NCBI RefSeq assembly: GCF_016808335.1
Contig: NC_053139.1
Location: forward strand, 14,185,819-14,249,818
From: Panicum virgatum
Lineage: Eukaryota; Streptophyta; Magnoliopsida; Poales; Poaceae
DNA: 64,000 nt
Direction of reading: 5' to 3'
Shown here: in pieces, positions 1 to 11,325 of the stretch
How positions within the stretch are numbered: position 1 is the first letter of the stretch
Layout of the letters: the number at the start of each line of letters is the position of its first letter
Position numbers and translations under genes: made by a program
Notes under the pieces: generated by a model
What the model was told of the DNA's origin: nothing
Database searches by the model: none
The model's input: the letters and a program-made list of their open reading frames with translations, nothing else

Positions 1-1940
1 TAATGGGCTTAATACCGAAGGTGCCCCCGGAGGGCCCAACTCTATAAATAGTACCCTATTGTACTCTATTGATGACTAATGAGAACATCTCTATCTACAT
101 ACCTAGCATGTCTCTCGTGTGCTTGTTGTTGTGGTTTGGGATGGGAGACGAGATTCAATATACAATCTCTCAACGCCTCTTTTTGGGATTGGGAACAGGA
201 AAAACAGATCAGACGATCCTTAGGTGGCTATAGTAGCACTCATCACGTCGAGGTTGACTTTCCGTGGAAGCGAATTTGAGAAAAATATTCTCATCTGTCC
301 ATATCAAAGAATAGGTCCAAGATCCCACCTAGATTGTTGGTCATCTTATATAGACTATGGTGCCGTCCGCCCAATATCACTGATTATCTCACATGGGGAC
401 ATGACTACTGTTGATGAGAAAATCCCACCATGCGGGATCCTTGCGCTCCATGTATGCTAGGGCTGGGGAGATCTGCTTTGCTCCATCGTATCGAACCAAA
501 TCGGCGCGCGTACAGTGCGCTCAGTGTGCCAGTCAATTTGACCTGTAAATGCAATTAACAAGAAAAGCAAATGTTAAACTCTGGAAGACTATCAGCTAGC
601 CAGCCGATATCATTGTCTTGCACGGATCGGCTATCGTCCAGCCCATTCGCGGGGTAGGCAAGCCACGTCTGTGATGACGCAACCTGCAGACAACACATAG
701 ATCCGGCTTTGATCGGCTATGGTCAGGACGACACAAAAAGAGCCGATAGTGAGTAGATCCAGGCTGAATAATGTAAACTTAAAATGAATTAGATTAAACG
801 AGCCAACCTAGCAAGATTTAAACATACATCGATAACTAGTGGTAAAATTAATGACAAGTTAGACTAACGGATCAATTAATCTAACAGATCGCCAACTGCT
901 ACCGATAACTTGCCGCTGAACGGATCTAGAGAGCTCAATAACCGGTGAACAACTAAACCCCGCCGGACGGATCTAGCATACTCAATAACTTTGAGCGCCA
1001 TAGACGGAGAAAGAAGTGATGCGCTGTCAACTTGAACCCATCGACACAACTCTACTCAAAACTTTTAACAAGCGATGGAACATACCTGCTGAGAAGAACT
1101 TGTAAAAGAAAAAAACTACTGCATCTATGGCGAAATCGCCGTGCTGAAAACGTAGTGTTTTGTTTGGATGTGGTTGATCAAAGTTTACAAATAACATAGG
1201 TCAGTTATTTATAGTATAACCCTAAACCTTCCTTGCTCGTCGAAATCACGAACTTGCAAATCAAGAAAATAAATATGCCTAAAGAAATGACAAAAAATCT
1301 AAAAGATAACTTGCTAGCATAGCTCCGCTAGCTCCTTCCTTAACCCTATCAGTTGCGACGCTCCCTTTAGCCCAAAGACCCAGCCAAAAGACCCAATGTG
1401 TTCCTCTTCCTTCCAGCACCGGCCCATTCTTCATCGGCCGCTTGCTCATTAGATTGACACGTGTCAAAAAATGATGTCAACAACTATATGCTGTTGTGCA
1501 GGGGTGGGCGCGGGATTCAGAAATTTTAGTGAAAAAAATCTTTTCTATGGAAAATGCCGGGGGCCATCTTACAAAATCGATTCTGCAAATCTCTATTGGA
1601 TCACGGTTTATTATTGCCCATATTTTCATACAACTCAATTTTGCACCTGGGTCGGGTGGTGCAATGGTCATGGACACCATGGCTAGGCGAAGGTGAGCTG
1701 TCTACGAGATTTACAAATATCTGGGCAATCAAGGTAATAAAAGCTGGCGCATAACTTTGACGTGCATATCTTGTGATGCATTTGTTTCGCCCCGCATGGT
1801 TTGTTATACCGTTCGTATCTGCATACACTCATTTGCCATATGCATGCTAGCTGTAATTAAAAATAATATATACGGTGCCAACTCATTCAGATACCGTTAT
1901 CAGTTTATTCCAAAAACGAGAAGGGCCATGCGTGTCAACT
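1..1940. other. Intergenic DNA with possible LTR remnant
   Basis: No gene is supported here; the ORFs are short and not protein-like. A TATAAATA motif lies near 43-50. On the minus strand, TGTTGACA (reverse of 1475-1482) resembles an LTR start, and a TATAAATAA-type box lies at about 1205-1213. Together these suggest an old minus-oriented LTR, but I found no matching end or TSD. Confidence 0.25.
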
Positions 1941-1944
1941 ATAC

Positions 1945-1950
1945 TATAAA
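1945..1950 (+). promoter_or_regulatory. TATA box of six-cysteine peptide gene
   Basis: CTATAAA-type box about 70 bases before the ATG at 2019, so transcription would start near 1975. Called from position and sequence only. Confidence 0.5.
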
Positions 1951-2018
1951 TCCCCGGCCCCTATCAATCCATTAGACCATCACAATTCTCCACCTAGCAT
2001 CAGGGCTTTCAAACAAAG

Positions 2019-2406
2019 ATGAGGATCAACCAGGTGCTGCTTCTTCTAGGTGTCGTCCTCTTGGTGATCTCTTCATCAGGTACTACTGAAAAGAGTTGCT
2101 TCCCTGCTTTCTTGATTTCGTAACTGAGAATTATTATACTGGTTCCAGTAATTCATTTAAATTACTTTAATCATGCTCTTGTTGAAATTGCCAGACATGG
2201 TGTTGAATGTGGCATCGGATGATGATGGCAGCGCAGTAGTAATCCCTGAGGCATGCCTAATTTTTTTCATTGACAACAAGATCCACGATCGCCCAACATG
2301 TTACTCGAAATGCTTGGCAAGATTCAAAGATGGCAAGGTCTACGCCGAGATTGACCGTCTTAAGGGGTGTAAGTGTATAGACTGTACCCTTAGTAAAAGT
2401 GATTAG
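2019..2406 (+). CDS. Small secreted six-cysteine (defensin-like) peptide, two exons
   Basis: Exon 1 (2019-2079) begins MRINQVLLLLGVV, a hydrophobic signal peptide of about 20 residues. A GT-AG intron (2080-2194, acceptor TTGCCAG) splits a codon and joins in frame to exon 2 (2195-2406), giving about 90 residues. The mature part has six cysteines, including TCYSKC (C-x3-C) and GCKCIDC (C-x-C-x2-C). The C-x3-C plus C-x-C pair recalls the CS-alpha-beta fold of plant defensin-like peptides, although the loop before the first C-x3-C is short. A secreted role in defence or signalling is an inference from this layout. The signal-peptide exon split from a cysteine exon is the usual structure of such genes. 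I do not recognise a specific family. The start is the first ATG after the TATA box. Confidence 0.65.
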
Positions 2407-4148
2407 GGACAATGCATGCTTTGCGCAAGTCTTTTGCTGCTATAACATAATAATAATGTAAGCGACATTGTAACCTATCGGATAATAAGGACAGACTCTA
2501 TGTCTATCCCTCTCTATATATGCTATGAAAGAGTACCATTAGGAGACCTGTGCGTCGTGCGACAGTCGCCACTCGGTAATCCTTCATCCTGTTGCAGGAT
2601 GATTCCCGCCGTACGTTGATCAAACATTAGGCTGCGAAACATCGCTTGATACCCGTCCATCGAACACAGCAATCGCACACCCCGTCAATGGCCCAATGTC
2701 GATTTGATGAGCGCAGCGGCAGCTGCCCACCCTCACCCGCCGCCGGACTTGCCGTCGCTGGTGACCGCTGCCCACCGGCTGTCCTACCTCGCCTAGGGCG
2801 CTATCACGCCCTCTCACCCACGCTGTCGGATGAACCATCGCCGCCGCCACCTTCTCCTCTAAACCTGGCGTGCCATAGTCCTCCCAAACCCGAAATCCCT
2901 AAGCTCTGCCGCTTCCCTCCACCACCTCCGTGAGGAATTCTTGGCCGCTCACTGCCCGCCCGCCCGCTAGACCGTCTGCGCAGCCGTCGATTAGATTAGA
3001 TTAACAAACGACTTCCAACCGTTGTATTCTGCGCGGGTGAAGGAGGCCTCTCCGGTGCCCCCCATCCGAAGCCGCTGCCTCCTCCGACGCCGACGGCCCC
3101 TTCAATGCCGTTGCCCCTGCTCTCCGATCAGCCACGGCACGCCGTAGCTGCCCCGGAGATCATGCCCATCCGATTTGTCTCAGCCTTGCATTGCCTAACT
3201 GCCTGCTTTATTTCATTCGGACACCGTCCCTTCGCGGTTTTATGATCCATCGCGAGGGAACGCCGGAACGGGGTCTCCTGGTTGCTGCTGCAACATCGGG
3301 AACATGCGCAGTTCACATGTGATTGTTCTTTACTGCTAATCAACTGACATCAACTCACAGTCACATCTAATACATGTTTCCAGGAGAGATCTTTCCTTTC
3401 ACGCACATAGATGATTGATTATTATGCATACACATTAAGATGGGAGAAATTTGCAAAAATGGGATTGCAAACATTGGACTTTACAGTTTTGTTATTGGCT
3501 CCACATTTCATAGGCACATATGGTCCCACCGTGTCATTCACCAGCATAATATACATTGTTCCAGTTCTTTGACCAAAATAGATTAGTATTAGTACTGAAA
3601 ATGCCTTGTGGTTATGGAATAATCGATAGTGTCTGTGGTAAAAAAAAGTGCAGTTAATATATAATAGATTAGCACAACAGTCAATTACTTGCTCAAATGG
3701 CATACAAAAATCTGGTTCAGAATCTGGACTTGGATTGGCTATGTAGCTGACGATTGGAATGCCAGGTTGAACCATCAAGCTTACAGTGCATGATAATTTG
3801 GCTACGCTGTTCAGTTTTTCAGTTTGCCGTTGTATTTAGCTGGCTTCGTTTGTAATGTTCACGGCTTAAACTGAACCTGAGACTAATATTGTTGACCACG
3901 GAACAATTCCTTTGAGCCAAGAAGTATTTCGTGTGCTTATGCCTCGTGCCTTTGTTTAAATTCAGATTCATTTGTTGGTAATGTTGTCTACCATAACTAC
4001 AATTTGGTTTATCTAAATGGTCAAATATTCCTGATTGTTTTAGTATCAATTGGCTCCAGACATATTAGCATTATTCGGCAGCCAGGAAGTAGATTCTCAT
4101 AGCCGCTGCATCCCTGATGGACACAGCCACTAAGCATCCTAAACACCA
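2407..4148. other. Intergenic DNA with GC-rich remnant
   Basis: An AT-rich 3' flank is followed by a GC-rich stretch (about 2690-3120). On the plus strand it reads ATG then an Ala/His/Pro-rich segment, but meets a stop after about 25 codons. It may be a decayed first exon. No function is recognised and no other gene is seen. Confidence 0.3.
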
Positions 4149-4719
4149 TGACACTACTACAGCCACCCCTATCACCGCCGGTTCTAAAAGTGCATCACCA
4201 ATGGTTTTGGGTACCGTTGGATTTACCGGCGGTGATGGAGGGGGTTCATCACCGCCGGTTCATAAACCAGCGGTGATGCGTGCGCCAACCGTTGGTGATG
4301 TGCACCCATCACCGCCGGTTCGTATCTGGAACCGTTGGTGAAAACCTGTATCCCATCAAAAAAAATATTTTCATATAATAATATTGCATCATTTGTACAA
4401 CATATATAATATATAATTATAGCAGCAGAATTCAGCAGATAACATAGAGGGTGAAAGTGCAGGGTAGAATGAGAAAATTTCCGGTATTTTCAAGTAGGCA
4501 GACATACTAAGACCAAAAGGCTGACCTATGAGATTGGTTTAAACTTCACAAACATATATTAAGAAAATTTATATAGCCATGAACTCAAGGATTGAATCGG
4601 GAATGAATAACATAACAGACTGATCATGGAAACAGAACATGACAGAATACACTCAAAGCTCCAAATAAGCTTGATCATACTATAAGTATGCATAGAAGAG
4701 CACAAGGGTTGCTACATAC

Positions 4720-4791
4720 CTACAGCAGCACAATCATTGTGCCAAAAGAGTGCCACATCAGTGGAGCCAAATCTGGAAACATCACCCTTTT
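4720..4791 (-). pseudogene. Captured RCD1/CNOT9-like exon
   Basis: On the minus strand a 72-bp exon (acceptor ATTTTTCAG, donor GTATGT, phase 0) encodes KRVMFPDLAPLMWHSFGTM. This closely resembles the conserved DLAPLLWHSFGTIAALLQ segment of RCD1/CNOT9 (CCR4-NOT complex subunit) as I recall the family. The last codon is TAG where the family has Gln, so the fragment carries a nonsense change. It lies inside the CACTA element and is best read as a transduplicated host exon. No other RCD1 exon is recognised nearby. Confidence 0.7.
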
Positions 4792-6145
4792 CTGAAAAAT
4801 AGTTGCAAAAAAAACATTACATACTAAAGGAAGGTAATCAGAGGATGACGACTTACTTCCTTTCTGGGGAACAATGAGGAAATCACCGTCTGTGTTGCAA
4901 GGCTCATCCGTCCATAGACCTGTTAGTAGCGTATCTAGTGTAGAGTAGAGTACATGATATATATATAACAAAAAAGCATTTATTCTCAGAAGAAAAGATG
5001 CATGAATGCCACCCGTCTAACAAAAAGCATTTATAATTGGTGCAGAAGTTTTGCTAGCAACAACCATAATCATAACCAGTCTAACAAGCAACATAAGCAC
5101 ATAGCCACCGCATGGTAGATATCTCATACCTAATGATCCTCTATTCACAGATGACATGCATGGCATGAAGAGCAAGCAATGGAAATTGGCAATAGCATGG
5201 TAGATATTTCTAGTAAACAGATGGTATGTCAAAGAAGCAAATCATGAGATGGGTAGAAAGGCTTACCAGAAAGAGAAGATATGATGAATATTAGCTCCCT
5301 GTGAACAAATGAAAATGAATTATAGTCAGATCCTACAAAATGAAGCTTAGCTTTCACTTAGCTCATTGCATTGCACACATAAACTGCTACAATAGCGAAA
5401 AGTAATTGGGAGAAATCATATTGTAGTTGTAACAAACAGATTTGTTAAAGTTGACCTGAGGAAAATTAACTATTGTAGAATAAAAATGGTAGAGACAAGA
5501 ATGTAGTGAATTGGCGCATTTTCTTATTGATCTCATGGTGCCCTTTTATAGGGGGATTACAAGGTCACTAATTCCAGGAATTAGTATAGTACATTAATTC
5601 TCTTTGTAACAGCAGCCATAAGAATAATTCATGGCCTTCAACCATGGTGGTTACCATGGCCTTAACTCCATGGCTGTTACTATTGCCTTCACTCCATGGT
5701 TGCTGTATTTGTGAGGTCAAATATGTTTTGTAACATTACCAATAGAGGAACAAAGAAATGTACATGAGAAAAAAAGGGGCAGTCCCTGGCCTGCGGAGCA
5801 CGCTGGAGCCATCGTCCCACCGCGCGATGCCGCAGAGGGAGGCCGACGTCAAAGCGCCCGCGCCGCCGTGAGCCCTGCTCCTCCGAGCCGCCCGCCCGCA
5901 CGGAGCTCGGAGCGCCCAGATCCGGCCGCCGCTGGAGCTCAGAGCACCAAGGCGCGCCCGGATCCGGCCACCACCTGAGCTCGGAGCGCCACGGCGAGGG
6001 AGGGAGGAGGGCCGGCGCCACCGCCATGGGACGTTGCGGGAGGAGGGAGGACGAGGCGACGGAGGGCCGGCCGCCGCAGATCCGCCATGCTCTTTGCGGA
6101 TCCGGCCGCCATGGCCGCCGCACAGGCCTCTACCACCGCCGCCGC

Positions 6146-6290
6146 CATGGGAGGGCGCGGGAGGAGGATGAGGCGAAGGGCCGGCCGCCGCTGCCATGGG
6201 AGGGCGCGGGAGGAGGACGGGGCGGAGGGCCGGCGCCGCCGCCCTGGGAGGGCGCGGGAGGAGGGAGGATGGGGAGGTGGACGGCGCCGC
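6146..6290. repeat. GC-rich tandem repeat, ~50-bp units
   Basis: About three imperfect units, each starting near CATGGGAGGGCGCGGGAGGAGG, in the GC-rich interior of the CACTA element. The wider block 5780-6300 gives long ORFs on both strands that look compositional rather than coding. Confidence 0.6.
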
Positions 6291-6548
6291 GAGTGAGGGT
6301 GAGGGAGGGCTATCTGCCCTTTACTGCTAAAAAAAAGAAGGGCTATGGGCGAACGCGAGCGGGGCAGGCGTGGCCTGTGATGATGTGCCTCATCACCGCC
6401 GGCTCGTGGATGGAACCGGCGGTGATGGTCGGCGACCTCATCACCGCCGGTTCGTGTTACCAACCGGCGGTGATGAAGCATCACTGCCGGTTCGTTTCGA
6501 ACCGTTGGTGATAGCCCGTTTTCTATGACCAGTTCTGTAGTAGTGTGA

Positions 6549-7290
6549 AGAAGCAGCTGGGTGGGGACAAAACAGGAAGGAGATGTTAAGTAGGCAATTG
6601 AAAGTAAGATGTTTGAACTTTATTAATAACAGGTTCTCCATGTCGAAGCCTCCGTGCTGACAATTTGTTGGGCAATATGTTAATGTGTGTGATGTGCTCG
6701 TCTTTAGTTGGCAAAGACGGACATTTGCTTTGAAAAATAGTGTAATTAGTTTATCAGGATTGACAACACTGCGGCTAATAGATAGACCAACTGGAACATG
6801 TAATAGCACTTGACATGCATAATAAAACACAAATGCATATCTGTTGTGCAACTGACTAGCTTGCATGCTCTGGAAGCCTAAATTTACTCCATATCAATGC
6901 ACATGGTTTTATCAGGGCATGGGTTAATAAAAATATAAAACCAGTGAGGCCTTAAATTGTTCATGTATATTATACATGTTGTTATAAGACATTAGTAATC
7001 TCAACTTTTTTTACAATGGTTGGGGGTAAAATGGATGGCTCACGAGGCTCGATCTTATGGCTGAGAATTGATAAGCATGAAGAGACATAAAAAGACAGAC
7101 ACCTATAAGCATCAAATGCATACTTAATAGTGGGCCCGTAGACACCATATACTTATTAAATTGGTGGACCCAACCTTAAAAAATAAATATGATAATTCTA
7201 TTTTCAAAGTTATTTTATTTAATCAAGGGTAAGATAGTAAATCGATATAAGTTGGAATAATGTTTGGAGTAGTACAGTTGAAGACGGTGA
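6549..7290. other. Intergenic, AT-rich
   Basis: No coding or repeat structure is recognised between the CACTA element and the chimeric fragment region. Confidence 0.3.
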
Positions 7291-7430
7291 TTTAGTGGAC
7301 TATAGTCTATCGATGGATAGGGTTTCGATTTGTTGTTCGTCCAGCCGCCGACGTGCGTTCATCCAGCCGGCGGCTTCCTCCTCCTCGCGCTCTTCGCCGT
7401 CGCAGCGCGCCGACCAGGGGGTTTCAATCG

Positions 7431-7668
7431 GGGGAGGCGGACGGCGAGGAGGCGTACTTGATCCTCACGTTCCACGACTACACGCCACCCCCGCCCCCCG
7501 CGCTGCCGCCGGCGCCGGCTGCCCCGGCGGCGACCTGCGCCGGGGACCTCCGCGGCGTGGGCAACCTCAACATCCAGTGCGTCGTCCAGAAATCAGTGAG
7601 GCTGGGCGGCGGGGTGTACATCAGTGGCAACGGCAGCATCGTAATCCTCGGCGGCGTCGCAGTCACCT
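7431..7668 (+). pseudogene. Fragment of large glycine-rich protein (N-terminal part)
   Basis: The reading frame gives EEAYLILTFHDYTPPPPP, then CAGDLRGVGNLNIQCVV and GGGVYISGNGSIVIL. This matches the start of the large plant glycine-rich protein family of the Arabidopsis At5g11700/At5g47020 type, which I recall as having DLGGVGSLDTTCQ, then VYIQGKGNF, then a conserved cysteine. The fragment stops just before that cysteine and runs directly into an aldo-keto reductase fragment in another frame. The parent family is about 1400 residues, so this is a captured piece. Confidence 0.6.
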
Positions 7669-7671
7669 AGC

Positions 7672-7882
7672 TCAGGAGAGGATCAAGGAGAACACCGAGA
7701 TCTTCGACTGGGAGCTCAGCGACGAGGACCGGCTTGAGATTAGTCAGTTGCCGCAGCACAAAGTGGCCAGAGTGACGGGAATCCTCTGCCCCAAAGGCGT
7801 CTCCGGCGTGCATATCGCCGAGGTCGATGTCCTCGAAACGAAACCGGCATCTCCGTCTGTTTGCAACGGGCTGCATAGTTAG
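7672..7882 (+). pseudogene. Fragment of AKR4-type aldo-keto reductase (C-terminus)
   Basis: The frame reads ERIKENTEIFDWELSDEDR, then LEISQLPQHKV and GVHIAEVDVLE before a TAG stop at 7880-7882. The 'FDWELxDEDRLxISQ(I/L)PQ' run is characteristic of the C-terminal segment of plant AKR4 reductases (the group of deoxymugineic acid synthase and codeinone reductase-like enzymes). The barrel, the Tyr/Lys/His/Asp catalytic set and the start are all missing. It sits immediately 3' of the glycine-rich protein fragment, forming a two-gene chimera without an obvious intron. Confidence 0.6.
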
Positions 7883-8650
7883 CGGCACGAGCATGAAACG
7901 CACAGGGAGTTTTTGAAGCCATACACTCAACTTGAATTTCTCTTGAGCACACCTGCATCTCGGATATGCACATGGAATTTGTATAATTTTCATTTCTGGT
8001 CTTCTATGAGTGATGTTATAGTCATTGCTACATTATTTGACTGAATACTGGAGAGATAGAAAAACTCAGTATGATCTGTTACTTTTATAAAGAGGAAGTT
8101 TATCTATATGCAAGGACTTAAAAAAGGCTAAAATAATTTACATTGATGAAAGCTTTATACAGTCAAGCCATGGAACAAATAGAGGGATGGTGCTCCTCTT
8201 TGTCCTAGGTAAATTGCAGGATGAATTGAACCATCCTACATTTGTCCTGGTTGGAAAATTCAAACATGTCGCAGCAGTGAGTGATATTAAGCACTCAGTT
8301 TCTCATACAACTCATGTAGGGTGCCGATAGTTTTCTGGTCCTGCTGCAGCAGTAATCAAACGATGGTACTGTTCAAAGATCACAGTACAAAAGCATCTCA
8401 GTGATCATAATGTACAGCTGAAGTGAAATGTTGTAAGCCTTGTACCCATTGAACAAACAAATCACTCAACTTAACAAGCAACTTAATAATAAACAAATTT
8501 CCTACCAGTCTCATCTAACAAAAACGAAAATGAAGAAACACAGCCCAAGTCTTCAATTGGTAAACAAATCTCGGTTCTCAAAAATGAAACCACAACCTAA
8601 GCATTTAAGAATCCTCTGGGAGACGCCATAAGTCCGGAGATTCCAATTTG
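7883..8650. other. Intergenic DNA
   Basis: No gene is supported. A short plus-strand stretch after TTGCAG near 8218 has a brief open frame ending at GTGAGT, but it is too short to call an exon. Confidence 0.25.
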
Positions 8651-8654
8651 TTCA

Positions 8655-8822
8655 CTAAAGAATCCCTGCTTTAGCATGAGCATTCACCATTAGCTTTACA
8701 TCTGCTCCATTGATCTTGACTAACCCAGCTGACACATCAATCCCTGGATCGGGAAGGAGGTAGTGCAACTCCGTGTCGCCTGTGTATCCAAATGGATGCA
8801 GAACCTCCACCATTGTGTGGTA
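8655..8822 (-). CDS. Putative terminal coding exon, unknown protein
   Basis: On the minus strand a 168-bp open stretch follows an AG acceptor and ends in TAG at 8655-8657, exactly 56 codons in phase 0. It reads VEVLHPFGYTGDTELHYLL, then DPGIDVSAGLVKINGADV. The balanced composition and lack of stops look coding, unlike the surrounding DNA. I cannot assign a family and found no convincing upstream exons between 8823 and 9900. It may be the last exon of a disrupted gene or an isolated fragment. Confidence 0.4.
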   Translation of the reverse strand, partial: YHTMVEVLHPFGYTGDTELHYLLPDPGIDVSAGLVKINGADVKLMVNAHAKAGIL

Positions 8823-9905
8823 CTCAATAGTTGTGTTCTCTGGCTACTTATTTCATCATAGATATGCTTGTGAACTGAATTATCTCGTTACTGTGATCTT
8901 GACGTCAGTTTTAACTGCTATATGTTTGTGGACTGAGGCAGAGCATTGGTGGCTTCAATGATTTTTCCTGCATTTCGGCTAATAAACATGAAATAATTGA
9001 AAACAAACATGATAAAAGAAAGGAAAATGGAAAGCCAAAGGTATTCAGAAGTCGTGCTTGCAGTCCAGGCTGGGAGAAGTGAGAACCACCATTGGCCTAA
9101 AATATTCAGAATCTGTTCACATGTTCTGAACTCTGAAATATTTAGAATCGATGTGTATTAGTGGCATAAATAATTCACAGACGTGTTCCATTGTTTGAAC
9201 CATACATTTCTTGCCTGCTTCATTTGATCTGGATACAACCAGGTAAGAAAAAAGATGCAACAGCAGAACCAGTTGCTGTGTCCTGAACTCTCGAGTGCGC
9301 TAGCTAGCTATTGCAGAATTGAAATCTAAGAACAATCAATCAAAACTCACAGTTGTTAACCTCTCTTCTCAGATAACTTCATGCTCTGTCCTGATAATAA
9401 CCTCGTGAGTAAAATTTTTTACTAATATGGAATTGAAATTATTAATGTCCAAAAGTAAAAACAATCATGATGACAATTGACAATACAATAACATTACGGG
9501 AGGAGATCGTTATTGTCCGGAATGTTTGTCCAGAATTCAGTTTGGAATGTTTGGACAATAACAATCCAAACTGCTCAAGAGGCTAATAACTTTCTATTGT
9601 AGGTGTTTGTGAGTATAATGGCCTGGAATGTTTGTGATCACACTTTGCACTACAGCAATCTGATATGCCTCCTAAAACAAGCAACAGAATAATTGTCCCT
9701 AGGAACCTAGTGAAGGATGATTTTCTAACCAATTCAGTGTCACTTTATCTAGGAAAATTTCGTGCCAATTGATCTTTCATTGTATATAAGTTGTATTTGC
9801 TGATTTCACCCATTGATCAAAAGGAGAATCTTGAGTCCCTGTGTCGATTACTTCAGGCAGAAAGGAAACAAGTCCCCTCGGGCAATGGTCGGAGAGGAGG
9901 ACTCA
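8823..9905. other. Intergenic or intronic AT-rich DNA
   Basis: No coding signal. A small imperfect inverted repeat around GTTATTGTCC (9510-9560) could form a short hairpin. Confidence 0.25.
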
Positions 9906-9987
9906 CCGTGGCAATGGTGGCGACGTTGTTGGAGCCGAGAGGCGAGCGCGCTGGTGGAGGAGGCGACGTGGGCCGCAGGCGGAGGGT

Positions 9988-10020
9988 GGGGGGGGGGGGG
10001 GGGGGGGGGGGAGGGGGGGG
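9988..10020 (+). repeat. Poly-G tract
   Basis: A nearly pure run of G interrupted by single T and A. Its length could be unreliable in an assembly and it influences the reading frames of overlapping ORFs. Confidence 0.8.
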
Positions 10021-10385
10021 AGGTCAACGGCGACCTAGACACCCGGCCCCTTCGCAAGGGAGGCGGCGACGGACTTGGCGGCGACGTTGGGCGCGACGGG
10101 AGGCGGCGATGGGGACAACAGCGACGGCGCGCGGGAGGCGACGACGGGGCCGACGGCGAGGGCAACTGTGCGGAGGGAGGCGGCGACGGGGCGCGGGGTG
10201 AGGACGCGTCGGGAGGTGACGACGGAGGCAAGGGCGAGGGCGGGGGTGACTGCGCGGTGGCAGGTGGCGATGGGGGCGCGGGCTTCGCGCCAGCGGAGGT
10301 GGCGAGAGGCGGCGACAGCGAGGGCACGGCAGGAGGCGGCGGTGGGCTGGGGGTGCCTCTTAGTGAGCAGAGCGGCGGCGGGGAG

Positions 10386-10393
10386 GTGGCTTC
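10386..10393. repeat. hAT target site duplication, left copy
   Basis: GTGGCTTC; an identical 8-mer follows the element at 14107-14114. Confidence 0.9.
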
Positions 10394-10693
10394 TATAGCT
10401 GGCCAACTGGGCCGAGCCCGTTGGGCCGGCACGGGCCCGGCCCAAGAAAGCACGGCACTGTCCCGGTCCGGCCCGGGAGCAGGCGGGCTAGTGCCGGGCC
10501 CGTGCCAGGCGCCGCGATCAAGGCCCACGGCACTAGCACGGGCCCGGCCCGACAGAAGCGGCGGCACGGGGAGGCACGGCCTCGGCCCGTGAGGCACGGA
10601 GGCGGCCCGATGGGCACGCCGCAGCCTCCCCCGCGCCTCCGGTGACCGTTGGATCGTCCCGTTGGGGAGGCGATCCGCCCGTTGGTGGCTGGG

Positions 10694-10702
10694 CTATATA
10701 AG
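10694..10702 (+). promoter_or_regulatory. TATA box of hAT transposase
   Basis: CTATATAAG, preceded by GC-rich DNA and followed by a CT-rich leader about 600 bases before the transposase ATG, with two GT-AG introns predicted between. Confidence 0.6.
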
Positions 10703-11325
10703 CCCCGGCGCCGGCCGCCCTCCCTCCCAACCCTAACCCTGATTCATTTCCTCCCCCCGGCAGCCGCTCGCCTCGCCTCTCTTCTCGTCTCTTATCTCTC
10801 ACCCTCTCGCCTCTCGGCCTCTCCCCTCGTCTTCCTGAACTCCGGTGAGAGGCCGGGGCCTGGTGCCGGCACTAGCAGACGGCACGGCCTTGGAGACCCA
10901 TCATCTCGATCTCGCACAGACCATGTAGCGTCCTCATCTCCTTGTCGTCCTCCTCGTCATCTCCGTCGCCATCGCCGCCGCCGGACTCTGGTGCTCCGGA
11001 TCCGGATCTAGCGTAAGTGAAACGAATCCTCTCCCTTTCGTACCTATTCTCTCAGTCTCAGACTCTCACTCACTTCTTCAGTTCTTCTGTAGATGTAGAA
11101 GGGATCCGTTGAGGAACCAGGGCCAGAAGCAGAGGGCTGGATCCGTGCTTCATCCACGTCGCCAGTGCACCTGGTGCTCCAGCTACAAAGGTAAGTCCCA
11201 AACCCTAACCCTAATCCTAGATCCAGTCATCCAGTACCGTTTCTTCTCCAAGATTTAACCCTAACCCCTGTTCTTTTCTGTGTTGCATTGTAGCTGTTGA
11301 GGAACCAGGTCACTGGCGCTTGAGC

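Larger units (their letters stand above)
4152..6545. mobile_element. Complete CACTA (En/Spm-type) element, non-autonomous
   Basis: The element begins CACTACTACAG at 4152 and ends with the reverse complement CTGTAGTAGTG at 6545. It is flanked by a 3-bp TSD, TGA, at 4149-4151 and 6546-6548. Both subterminal regions (4175-4345 and 6385-6515) carry many direct and inverted copies of CATCACCGCCGGTTC/ACCGGCGGTGATG, as expected of CACTA transposase-binding sites. No transposase ORF is present in the 2394 bp, so it must depend on another copy. The interior holds a captured RCD1-like exon and a GC-rich block with tandem repeats. Confidence 0.9.
9848..10393 (-). pseudogene. Proline-rich ORF split from its ATG by hAT insertion
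   Basis: On the minus strand a Pro/Ser/Ala-rich frame runs from the transposon edge to 9848, with a good donor (ACG/GTGAGT) at about 9910. Beyond the transposon, an ATG at 14117-14115 is followed directly by the 8 bases that form the TSD. Without the element, that ATG would lead in frame into MEATSPPPLCSLRG and onward. The frame is low-complexity, so whether it was ever a protein is uncertain. It may instead be the GC-rich 5' region of a gene. Confidence 0.35.

Noticed and set aside
571..1482. Minus-oriented LTR between TGTTGACA and a TTTAACA end
   Set aside because: No matching TSD and no convincing second terminus; left as a low-confidence note.
5689..6511. Long overlapping ORFs on both strands in the GC-rich CACTA interior
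   Set aside because: They are Arg/Gly/Pro-rich, cover tandem repeats and have no domain; GC content alone explains the lack of stops.
10649..11011. 120-codon ORF before the transposase
   Set aside because: It covers the CT-rich transcribed leader and ends at the predicted UTR intron; no protein features.
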